The position numbers and the translations under genes are program-made. Shown one piece after another: positions 6,988 to 13,677 of a stretch of 18,232 nt of DNA. Under the pieces are notes generated by a model. The model made no database searches. It was not told the DNA's origin and saw only the letters and a list, made by a program, of their open reading frames with translations. The number at the start of each line of letters is the position of its first letter. Positions within the stretch are counted from its first letter, which is position 1. Source of the stretch: Veillonella sp. (lineage in GTDB: Bacteria > Bacillota_C > Negativicutes > Veillonellales > Veillonellaceae); contig JAGZGB010000033.1 of assembly GCA_018367495.1 (NCBI GenBank), positions 1 to 18,232 of the forward strand, in the 5' to 3' direction.

Positions 6988-7806
6988 TTAGTTGGCAGTT
7001 GTAATAGTGCCTTTGAATGTTTCGTTGATGTATTGTTTAATAGCATCAGATTTGTAAATGTCTGCAATTTTTTTGTAAGTTTCGTTGTCTTTGTCTTCAC
7101 TGCGTACCGCAAGTACAATAACTGTTAGTGGTTCATCTTTAGATTCAAAGAAGAAACCTTGTTTTTCTACACTAAGACCAGCACTTTGTACATAGTTCAT
7201 AGGAATAACTGCAATTGTTACATCATCTAGACTACGAGGTAATTGAGCTGCTTCTAGTTCTTGAATCTTAATATTTTTTGGGTTAGATGTGATATCGGCA
7301 ACTGTTGCCTTGAAGCCAACACCATCTTTTAAGGTAATTAATCCAGCTTTCGCTAATAATGCTAATGCACGACCACCATTTGTAGGGTCATTTGGGATAG
7401 AAACAGTAGCGCCTTCAGGTACGTCTTGTACGCTGTGTACGCTATTACTATATAAGCCCATACGTACTAAAATGGTTTTACCGATTGCTACTAAGTTGGA
7501 ACCATTTTGTTTGTTAAAGTTTTCCATAAATGGTACGTGTTGATAAGCGTTTAGTTGAACGTCGCCATCTGCAAGGGCTTTATCAGGTGTTACATAGTCA
7601 GAAAATTCAACTACTTTAAGATCAATTCCTTGTTTTTTAGCTTCTTTTGCTACAGCTTCAGCTACTTGTGCATGAGGACCAGATGTAGCACCTATTTTGA
7701 TTTCTTTTGGTGTTTGCGTTGCTTGATTTGATGTACTACCACAACCAGCGATAGCAAATGCAAGAGCACCGATAAGTAATGGTGCTAATAATGTTTTTAA
7801 TTTCAT
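6988..7806 (-). CDS. metQ: MetQ/NlpA-type substrate-binding lipoprotein
   Basis: This 272-residue lipoprotein is the substrate-binding part of a methionine-type ABC importer. A signal peptide runs to a lipobox IAGC with C22 as the lipidation site, followed by an S/T/Q-rich linker. The mature part begins KEIKIGATSGPHAQVAE, the typical NlpA-family opening. Later segments such as LNAYQHVPFMENFNK are also characteristic. D- or L-methionine is the likely ligand, but some relatives bind other amino acids. No ATPase (MetN) or permease (MetI) gene is adjacent, so the partners must be encoded elsewhere. The start has AAAGGGATGG just upstream on the minus strand. No SAM riboswitch is recognisable in the 260-bp upstream region. 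Confidence 0.88.
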   Translation of the reverse strand: MKLKTLLAPLLIGALAFAIAGCGSTSNQATQTPKEIKIGATSGPHAQVAEAVAKEAKKQGIDLKVVEFSDYVTPDKALADGDVQLNAYQHVPFMENFNKQNGSNLVAIGKTILVRMGLYSNSVHSVQDVPEGATVSIPNDPTNGGRALALLAKAGLITLKDGVGFKATVADITSNPKNIKIQELEAAQLPRSLDDVTIAVIPMNYVQSAGLSVEKQGFFFESKDEPLTVIVLAVRSEDKDNETYKKIADIYKSDAIKQYINETFKGTITTAN

Positions 7807-7841
7807 ATAACCATCCCTTTCTATTTTTATAATATTTATAT

Positions 7842-7856
7842 CCTATCATGGATAGG
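7842..7856 (-). promoter_or_regulatory. Palindrome upstream of the metQ-like gene
   Basis: CCTATC-ATG-GATAGG is a perfect 6-bp inverted repeat, 36 bp upstream of the start codon. It is the only G/C-containing symmetric word in a very AT-rich leader. It may be an operator. The regulator is unknown and no clear promoter boxes fix its position. Confidence 0.3.
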
Positions 7857-8014
7857 GGAATTTGTATATAATAAAAACATATCAGTTATTTATAGATTAA
7901 AACTATGATGAAATTTTAGTTCATATATAATACAATACAACATAATATATTGATTACTATGTTATATAAGCGTGTGAATGTTAGGTAGCAAAGTTATATT
8001 TTTAAATATTTTTG

Positions 8015-8046
8015 TATAATTCTTATATAGATTTATATATCTATAT
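8015..8046 (+). promoter_or_regulatory. -10 box and palindrome upstream of yqhD
   Basis: TATAAT lies at 8015-8020; no convincing -35 is seen. The inferred start near 8027 falls inside the palindrome ATATAGAT-ttatat-ATCTATAT (8025-8046), a possible operator. The AT-rich composition makes chance symmetry likely, so confidence is low. Confidence 0.3.
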
Positions 8047-8066
8047 GTCGGAATAATGGAGGATTT

Positions 8067-9233
8067 ATGTTTAATTTTGATTTTTATAACCCTACACATA
8101 TCGTATTTGGTAAAGAACGTTTATCTGAACTAGATACATTGGTACCAAAGGATACAAAGGTGCTCATTACTTATGGTGGTGGATCCGCTGTGCGCAGTGG
8201 TCTTATTGATCGTGTTGTGAAAGCTCTTGGTAACCGTAAGGTAGAGCAATTCGGTGGTATTGAGCCAAACCCATCCCTTGAAACGTGTGAACGTGCCGTT
8301 GCGTTCATTAAAGAACATGGCGTAGACTTTGTCCTTGCTGTAGGTGGCGGTTCTGTAGTAGATGCTACAAAACTCATCGTTATGGGTGCTACTTATGATG
8401 GACCTGTTATTGATGTTATGAAAGCTGGTGTGCCAGAGGTTCCTGTGGAAATGGTGCCAAATCCATTACCATTTGGTACAGTTATGACGCTACCTGCAAC
8501 TGGTTCTGAAATGAACAATGGTGCCGTTATTACTTATGGTGATGGTAAGTTTCCTGTATTCAGTAGCTTAGTATTCCCTAAGTTCTCCATGCTTGATCCA
8601 ACATTGACTTTCACATTGCCTGAAAAACAAGTTAAGAATGGTGTTATCGATACCTTTGTACATACTACAGAACAATATTTAACATATCCTGTAGAGGGCC
8701 GTATTCAAGATCGTTTCAGTGAAGGTATTTTGAAAACTATGATTGAAATCGGCAAAGAAACAGTAGAAAATCCAGAAAACTACGACATTCGTGCTAACCA
8801 TGTGTGGGCTTCTACTTTGGCATTAAATGGTTTGATCGGTGCTGGTGTGCCACAAGACTGGGCGACACATCTAATCGGTCATGAATTGACAGCGGTTTAT
8901 CATCTTGATCATGGTATTACCTTGGCTATCGTATTGCCTGCATTGTTAGAAGTGAAAAAAGCAGACAAACTTGATAAATTAGCACAATATGCTACACGGG
9001 TATGGCATATTACAGAAGGTACAAAAGAAGAAAAAGCAAACAAAGCTATTGCTAAAACTCGTGAATTCTTTGAGTCATTAGGCGTATCTACACATTTGAA
9101 AGATTATGGTCTTGGCGAAGAAGCAGTTGATAAAATTGTGAAACAATTAGAAGCCCATGGTATGACACAACTTGGTGAAAAAGGTGATGTAACACCAGAA
9201 GTAGCTCGTGAAATTTTAACGCGTGCTTTATAA
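8067..9233 (+). CDS. yqhD: YqhD-type iron-containing alcohol/aldehyde dehydrogenase
   Basis: This 388-residue cytoplasmic enzyme of the iron-containing alcohol dehydrogenase family reduces aldehydes to alcohols, in YqhD with NADPH. The nucleotide-binding motif GGGSVVD is at 93-99. The expected metal ligands D195, H199, H268 and H282 each sit one residue beyond those of E. coli YqhD (194, 198, 267, 281). Long stretches, such as NGLIGAGVPQDWATH, match that protein. Length also matches (388 against 387). The start has GGAGG 7 bp upstream. The likely role is removing reactive aldehydes or disposing of reducing equivalents. No terminator is obvious before azlC, 37 bp downstream, so some read-through is possible. 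Confidence 0.93.
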   Translation: MFNFDFYNPTHIVFGKERLSELDTLVPKDTKVLITYGGGSAVRSGLIDRVVKALGNRKVEQFGGIEPNPSLETCERAVAFIKEHGVDFVLAVGGGSVVDATKLIVMGATYDGPVIDVMKAGVPEVPVEMVPNPLPFGTVMTLPATGSEMNNGAVITYGDGKFPVFSSLVFPKFSMLDPTLTFTLPEKQVKNGVIDTFVHTTEQYLTYPVEGRIQDRFSEGILKTMIEIGKETVENPENYDIRANHVWASTLALNGLIGAGVPQDWATHLIGHELTAVYHLDHGITLAIVLPALLEVKKADKLDKLAQYATRVWHITEGTKEEKANKAIAKTREFFESLGVSTHLKDYGLGEEAVDKIVKQLEAHGMTQLGEKGDVTPEVAREILTRAL

Positions 9234-9259
9234 TACATGGGATTAACAGTTTGAGTTTG

Positions 9260-9265
9260 TATAAT
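9260..9265 (+). promoter_or_regulatory. Possible -10 box directly before azlC
   Basis: TATAAT lies only 5 bp before the ATG at 9271, so a transcript starting 6-7 bp downstream would be leaderless at that ATG. There is no good -35; TTAACA at 9243-9248 is too close. It may be a chance AT-rich match. Confidence 0.25.
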
Positions 9266-9270
9266 ATAGA

Positions 9271-9999
9271 ATGGAGGCAATTTCTATAAATGAAATAAAA
9301 CATAGAAGTGCATTTTCTGTTGCGCTTCCTATAATGATCCCTATGGGGTTTAGCTTCTTCTTCCTTGGATTAGGTTTTGGCTTGTATGCTATCAGTCAGG
9401 GATTACCTTGGTGGACTGCCCCTGTTTTAGCTAGTACAATTTTTGCAGGCTCTATGGAGTTCGTAACTATTGGGCTACTGATGGCAGGCTTTGATCCTGT
9501 AAATGCTTTTATGTTGACCTTGTTTGTTAATGGGCGCCATTTTTTCTATGGTTTATCTGCATTACAGAGATATGTGAATATGGGGTGGAAATGGGTTCCT
9601 ACTGTTGCCTGGATGTGTGACGAAAGCTTTGCAATTAATGTATCTACAAAGTTGCCCGATGATGTGGATGAAAAATGGTTCTACTTCCATGTATCGTGGC
9701 TTAATTATACCTTTTGGGTGGTGAGTACCTTTATAGGGGGCTTGTTCGGCGATTTATTAGCATCTGTAGATTTGCGTGGTATTGGTTTTGTACTACCTGG
9801 CTTATTTATTGTTATATTCCTTGAAATGTTATTTAATGCTAAGAGTAATAATATTCGAGGTTTTGGTGCTATTGGAGCCGTTTTAGCAGTAGTAATGCTT
9901 CTGTTGACGGGAAAATCCTTATTTATGCTTGCTTCTATGGGGTGTATGCTCGTAGTATGTTATATAGCGTATAAATGGGGAGGTGTACATCTTGACTAG
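9271..9999 (+). CDS. azlC: AzlC family branched-chain amino acid export permease, large subunit
   Basis: This inner-membrane protein of up to 242 residues pairs with AzlD to export branched-chain amino acids or their analogues. Hydrophobic segments are spread along the length. The motif after residue 45, GSMEFVTIGLL, and the later VNGRHFFYGLS and WMCDESFA are typical of the family. The start is odd. The only in-frame ATG (9271) has no upstream Shine-Dalgarno, and a TAA at 9262 blocks any extension. A strong GGAGG at 9274-9278 lies inside the frame and points to codon ATA at 9286. The ATG at 9290 that GGAGG could also serve is out of frame and stops at once. The protein is therefore 242 residues (ATG) or 237 (ATA). 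It overlaps azlD by 8 bp. Confidence 0.85.
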   Translation: MEAISINEIKHRSAFSVALPIMIPMGFSFFFLGLGFGLYAISQGLPWWTAPVLASTIFAGSMEFVTIGLLMAGFDPVNAFMLTLFVNGRHFFYGLSALQRYVNMGWKWVPTVAWMCDESFAINVSTKLPDDVDEKWFYFHVSWLNYTFWVVSTFIGGLFGDLLASVDLRGIGFVLPGLFIVIFLEMLFNAKSNNIRGFGAIGAVLAVVMLLLTGKSLFMLASMGCMLVVCYIAYKWGGVHLD

Positions 10000-10330
10000 T
10001 TTTGAAATGGTCATTACCGTTGCTATTGTCGTAGCAGCTACATTACTTACACGTTTCTCTGCTTTTCTTATTTTTCCACCTGGTAAAAAGGCCCCAGATT
10101 TTGTACAGTATTTAGGTAAGGCATTGCCTGCAGCTGTTATGGGTATGCTTGTTGTATATACCTTTAAAGATACAATTGTGCTTTCCTATCCTTATGGCAT
10201 TCCAGAACTTATTGCTTTATTAGTAACCGTTGGCATGCACCTATGGAAGCGAAATATGTTCATGTCTATTGGAGCAGGCACTGTAGTTTATATGATACTT
10301 ATACAAGCCGTCTTTAATGTGTCTAAATAA
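9992..10330 (+). CDS. azlD: AzlD family branched-chain amino acid export permease, small subunit
   Basis: This small inner-membrane protein of 112 residues has about four hydrophobic segments and forms the exporter with AzlC. The TTG at 9992 is chosen as the start because GGGGAGG at 9977-9983 lies 8 bp upstream. The in-frame GTG at 9983 overlaps that site and is unlikely. The frame overlaps the azlC stop by 8 bp, so translation is probably coupled. The motif FLIFPPGKKAPDFVQYLGKALPA fits the family. A terminator follows within 15 bp. Confidence 0.87.
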   Translation: MTSFEMVITVAIVVAATLLTRFSAFLIFPPGKKAPDFVQYLGKALPAAVMGMLVVYTFKDTIVLSYPYGIPELIALLVTVGMHLWKRNMFMSIGAGTVVYMILIQAVFNVSK

Positions 10331-10343
10331 ATTAAAATAAAAT

Positions 10344-10393
10344 AAACCACTTATATCTATTCCTAAAAGGAGATGATATAAGTGGTTTTGTTT
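10344..10393. terminator. Bidirectional terminator between azlD and the aldo/keto reductase
   Basis: AAACCACTTATATC (10344-10357) and GATATAAGTGGTTT (10375-10388) are 14-bp arms. TCCT and AGGA form an inner stem. T-rich sequence follows on the plus strand. It lies between two convergent genes. Confidence 0.8.
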
Positions 10394-10399
10394 TATATT

Positions 10400-11251
10400 T
10401 TATTTAAGTTGTAATAGTCTTTCAAGGCCTGGTGCAGTGTGATGATCTTCCAAGAAGTCTTGCTGATCTAACAATTCCATAACATCCATATCGATGTTCG
10501 TAAGTTTGAAATCGAATACATTGAAGTTAGCTTCCATATGACTTACATTATTTGCTTTTGGTAATGGAATGATGCCTCGTTGGATGTGCCAACGTAAGAT
10601 AATTTGGTGTTTTGTAACACCGTACTTTTCAGCTAAGCTCTTGATGATAGGGTGGTCAAATACAGGTTGGCGATCACGGGTGAATGGAGACCATGCCATG
10701 CCCACGACTTGATGTTTTCTCATCAATTGAATAAGAGCTTGGCGTTGGTTGAATGGGTGGCATTCAATTTGGTTTACTACAGGTTTTACATTACAGTGGT
10801 ATAACAAATCGATTAATCGGTCTTCATAGAAGTTAGATAAACCTAGCCCACGTAACACATTTTGGTCGTATAACTCTTCCATGGCTCGCCAAGAACCATA
10901 ATAGTCGCCAAGGGGTTGATGTACGAGCATAATATCAATATAATTAGTATCTAATTTTTTTAAGGAGCTTTCAACAGCACGCATTGTATTATCGTAGCCT
11001 GCGTCGGTATGCCAAATTTTTGTGGTAATAACGATGTCAGTACGTTTAACACCAGATGCTTTGATGCCTCTACCAACGGCCTCTTCGTTGCCGTAGTATG
11101 CAGCTGTGTCGAGTAATCGATAACCTACGTTTAGTGCGTTGGTTACGGCTTGTTCTGTTTCCCCTTCGCTACCTGTTTTATAGGTACCATAACCAATAGA
11201 GGGAATAAAGCTACCGTTATTTAAAATTCTAAAATCCATCCGTTCTTCCAT
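10400..11251 (-). CDS. Aldo/keto reductase
   Basis: This 283-residue cytoplasmic TIM-barrel oxidoreductase probably uses NADPH to reduce aldehydes or ketones. The catalytic tetrad is complete: D48 and Y53 (in LDTAAYYGNE), K78 (in ITTKIW) and H111 (in LVHQP). LGLSNF, PVVNQIECHP and IPLPKA are standard AKR segments, and the protein resembles the 2,5-diketo-gluconate reductase/AKR5 group. The start at 11251 is chosen because ACGGAGG lies just upstream on the minus strand; an earlier in-frame ATG at 11272 lies before that site and is rejected. It is divergent from the adaptor gene. The natural substrate is unknown. Confidence 0.9.
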   Translation of the reverse strand: MEERMDFRILNNGSFIPSIGYGTYKTGSEGETEQAVTNALNVGYRLLDTAAYYGNEEAVGRGIKASGVKRTDIVITTKIWHTDAGYDNTMRAVESSLKKLDTNYIDIMLVHQPLGDYYGSWRAMEELYDQNVLRGLGLSNFYEDRLIDLLYHCNVKPVVNQIECHPFNQRQALIQLMRKHQVVGMAWSPFTRDRQPVFDHPIIKSLAEKYGVTKHQIILRWHIQRGIIPLPKANNVSHMEANFNVFDFKLTNIDMDVMELLDQQDFLEDHHTAPGLERLLQLK

Positions 11252-11314
11252 GAGAACCTCCGTTATATCCATTAATTAAGGGAATTAGCTTTCATACAAT
11301 TCTAATTGATTTTA

Positions 11315-11345
11315 TGATATACTAAGGTATTGATAAAAATCAATA
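11315..11345 (+). promoter_or_regulatory. Promoter with palindromic operator for the efflux adaptor gene
   Basis: TGATATACT (11315-11323) is an extended -10. The inferred start near 11330 lies within TATTGAT-AAAA-ATCAATA (11328-11345), a perfect 7-bp inverted repeat. Symmetry across the start site is typical of TetR- or MarR-type repressors of efflux genes. No such regulator gene is in the window. Confidence 0.45.
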
Positions 11346-11362
11346 TGACAGGAAGTGACAGA

Positions 11363-12484
11363 ATGAAATTAAATCGATTCTATTCTGTAGTTGCTATGCT
11401 TGGTGTTGTGATGATGGCCTTGGCCATTGCTGGTTGCGGTACAAAAACTGTATCCGTTGCTGATGTAACATACAAGGATATGCCGCTGCAGATTCATAAT
11501 GACGCCAATGTAACCGCTCTTAATAAGGCGACGGTAACACCAACGTTAACGGGGCAGGTCGCATATGCTGTGAAAGTAGGTGACCAAGTACAACAAGGTC
11601 AAACTTTGGCTACTGTAGATACATCGGCTTTACAGCAACAGCTAGCATCCTTACAAGGTCAGTTATCGCAAGCGCAAGCTCAGTCTTATGCGACATCTGT
11701 GACGACTACGACGGCCGCATCTGTAGATAGTGCTCAATTGGCACAGGCCCAGAAAATGCGTGAAGCGGGTATGATTACACAAAAAGAATATGATCGTATT
11801 GTAGAACGGTCTCAACCACAAACTACGACAGTAACAACTGGTGGTGGCGGTGGTAGTGGAGTAAATACCGCAGCTATTCAAGCTCAAATTGCACAAGTAT
11901 CTGCACAAATGGCAGCATCTACAATTGTGGCGCCTATAGCGGGTACGGTAACAGCTATTTACAATGAAGACCGTCAAATGGCCATTGCTGATCGTCCATT
12001 CATGATGATTCAACAATCGACACCGATGGTGGCATCCCTTAGTATTCCTCGTGATGCGGCGATGAAACTCGGTACGCCTGATGCCAAAAGAGGTATCAAG
12101 GTACTTCTCAAGGTGGAGGATCAAGAATTACCTGGTGAATTGACTTATGTAGATGTCACTCAGCCAGAAAATGTTCCAAGTGTCCTTGTGAAAGCTACTT
12201 TTAATAATGACAAAGGTCTCATCAAGGCTGGTGAGTTCTATACGCTCATCATCGAGTCTGATATAAAGGCGAAGATGTTAACCGTACCAAGTAAGGCTGT
12301 TCGTGAAAACCAAGATGGCAAGTACGTATATGTATTAACTGAAAATAATACTGTCGACGTGCGTGTTGTTGAAGTAGGCACTACAGTAGATGATGATGTA
12401 GCGATTATTTCAGGGTTAAATGAAGGTGATAAAGTCATCACTACAGATGGTACCTTTGAATTAGGAGAATCTGTAAAATTATAA
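11363..12484 (+). CDS. Efflux periplasmic adaptor lipoprotein (AcrA/HlyD family), orphan
   Basis: This 373-residue adaptor would bridge an inner-membrane pump to an outer-membrane channel. A signal peptide ends in lipobox IAGC (C25). The two lipoyl half-domains lie near residues 56-86 (TLTGQVAYAVKVGDQVQQGQ) and 187-218 (VAPIAGTVTAIY). The tip sequence of the helical hairpin is kept (EAGMITQKEYDR, 134-145). The helices around it are interrupted by Thr-rich 111-117 and by a T/G-rich stretch at 154-165 with six consecutive glycines. Beta-barrel and membrane-proximal domains follow to the end. The ATG at 11363 is chosen because AGGAAGTG lies upstream and the signal peptide begins there. No pump or TolC-like gene is adjacent, so the partner is unknown. 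It implies a two-membrane envelope. Confidence 0.85.
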   Translation: MKLNRFYSVVAMLGVVMMALAIAGCGTKTVSVADVTYKDMPLQIHNDANVTALNKATVTPTLTGQVAYAVKVGDQVQQGQTLATVDTSALQQQLASLQGQLSQAQAQSYATSVTTTTAASVDSAQLAQAQKMREAGMITQKEYDRIVERSQPQTTTVTTGGGGGSGVNTAAIQAQIAQVSAQMAASTIVAPIAGTVTAIYNEDRQMAIADRPFMMIQQSTPMVASLSIPRDAAMKLGTPDAKRGIKVLLKVEDQELPGELTYVDVTQPENVPSVLVKATFNNDKGLIKAGEFYTLIIESDIKAKMLTVPSKAVRENQDGKYVYVLTENNTVDVRVVEVGTTVDDDVAIISGLNEGDKVITTDGTFELGESVKL

Positions 12485-12603
12485 CTACAAACTAAGTGAC
12501 TTCGATAGCGAATTATGAAGAGCCTAATGAATATTTGGCTATATACGATTTTTACCAATGATGATGGTAACCTTAAAAGAGGAATCTGATAGGAGGGATT
12601 ATT

Positions 12604-13521
12604 ATTTTAGAATTTAAACGTTTTGAATTAAGTGATAAAACATTAATCGATACATATTTTGAACAACATCATTATGAATCATCTGATAACTGCTTTACTA
12701 CACTATATATGTGGCAAGATGCGTACGGTATTCGCTGGGCTGAGGAAAATGGTGTACTGTATATCCAAGGTGGCGGTAAGCGTGAACCATTCCTATTGCC
12801 CCCATTTGCTGGTAAAGATGCAAAGTTCCTTGATGGTTTGTTACGCGCTAAAGAATGGTTTGTGGAAAATAATTTACCATTCCGATTTAAAGGCATTAGC
12901 AAAATTATGAAGGATCGCATGGAAGAATTATGTCCTGGACGTTATACTTTCACACCTGACCGCGATAATTTTGAATACATTTACAAGTCTGAAGATCTCA
13001 TCAACTTGTCTGGTAAGAAATTCCGCCAAAAGAAAAACCATTTAAATCAATTCCGTATGCAATATTCTAATTATGAATATTTGCCAATCACAGAAGACCT
13101 TATCCCATTATGCCGTGAAACTGCTGCATCTTGGGTGGAAACTCATCACGAAGAAGGTATCGAAGATGAATTAGTTGCTATCAATTTATTGTTTGATAAC
13201 TGGGATACGTTAGGACTTAAAGGTGGGGCTATAAAATTGTTTGGCCGCGTGGAAGCCTTCAGTATCGGTGAATTGTTGAATGATAAAATGGCGTTGATTC
13301 ATATTGAAAAAGCAAATCCAGATATTCGAGGTTTGTACCAAGCAATCAATAATGAATTCATTCGTCATGAATTTAGCGATGTAGAATTCATCAACCGTGA
13401 AGAAGATATGGGCTTGCCTGGTCTTCGCCAAGCAAAAGAATCTTACAATCCAGATCACTTTGCTGAAAAATATGACGCAGTGTATGCTAACGAAGCAGAT
13501 AATGCGACAGGCGGTAAATAA
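12604..13521 (+). CDS. DUF2156 protein (phosphatidylglycerol lysyltransferase C-terminal-like), apparent ATT start
   Basis: This 305-residue cytoplasmic protein belongs to DUF2156, whose fold is two GNAT-like domains as in the catalytic part of MprF-type enzymes. Its own substrate is unknown. The first in-frame ATG (12709) is too late. Upstream, the same frame encodes LEFKRFELSDKTLIDTYF and then DNCFTTLYMW, which look like the normal N-terminus and conserved opening of the family. A strong AGGAGGG (12591-12597) lies at ideal distance from ATT at 12604, and no ATG, GTG or TTG is available between them and the N-terminus. ATT is therefore taken as the start. A short inverted repeat (TTACCA/TGGTAA, 12552-12570) lies in the leader. 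No terminator separates it from the adaptor gene 119 bp upstream. Confidence 0.75.
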   Translation: MLEFKRFELSDKTLIDTYFEQHHYESSDNCFTTLYMWQDAYGIRWAEENGVLYIQGGGKREPFLLPPFAGKDAKFLDGLLRAKEWFVENNLPFRFKGISKIMKDRMEELCPGRYTFTPDRDNFEYIYKSEDLINLSGKKFRQKKNHLNQFRMQYSNYEYLPITEDLIPLCRETAASWVETHHEEGIEDELVAINLLFDNWDTLGLKGGAIKLFGRVEAFSIGELLNDKMALIHIEKANPDIRGLYQAINNEFIRHEFSDVEFINREEDMGLPGLRQAKESYNPDHFAEKYDAVYANEADNATGGK

Positions 13522-13527
13522 AAAATT

Positions 13528-13563
13528 GAGCTATGAAGCCGATGTGCTTCATAGCTCCTTTTG
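13528..13563 (+). terminator. Rho-independent terminator of the DUF2156 gene
   Basis: GAGCTATGAAG (13528-13538) and CTTCATAGCTC (13547-13557) form a perfect 11-bp stem with an 8-base loop and a short T-rich tail. It begins 6 bp after the stop codon. Confidence 0.85.
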
Positions 13564-13570
13564 TTATAAT
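13562..13570 (+). promoter_or_regulatory. Extended -10 of the acetyltransferase gene
   Basis: TGTTATAAT has the consensus hexamer plus TGn. It overlaps the T tail of the preceding terminator, and any -35 would fall in that stem. The inferred start near 13577 gives a leader of about 100 bases. Confidence 0.45.
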
Positions 13571-13616
13571 AGAAGTATTAGCCTATCTATTTGACTACAC
13601 ATTGCGTATCATCATG

Positions 13617-13633
13617 GCGATGCGATGCGATGC
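13617..13633 (+). repeat. GCGAT short tandem repeat in the acetyltransferase leader
   Basis: Three full copies of GCGAT plus two bases lie 45 bp before the start codon, in the inferred 5' leader. The 5-base unit could vary by slippage. No function can be read from it. Confidence 0.6.
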
Positions 13634-13677
13634 AACAGATAGAGCATGGTTTTTTTATACTAAACGAGGATATACTT

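Noticed and set aside
7807..8066. SAM riboswitch or T-box upstream of the metQ-like gene
   Set aside because: The region is very AT-rich and lacks the GC-rich multi-stem core and conserved motifs of either class.
11663..12124. 153-codon open frame antisense to the efflux adaptor
   Set aside because: Composition is dominated by Cys, Arg and His, as expected from reading the complement of Thr/Ala/Gln codons. No ribosome site.
12659..12910. 83-codon plus-strand frame overlapping the DUF2156 gene
   Set aside because: It is out of frame with the conserved protein, which extends upstream to 12604 in another frame.
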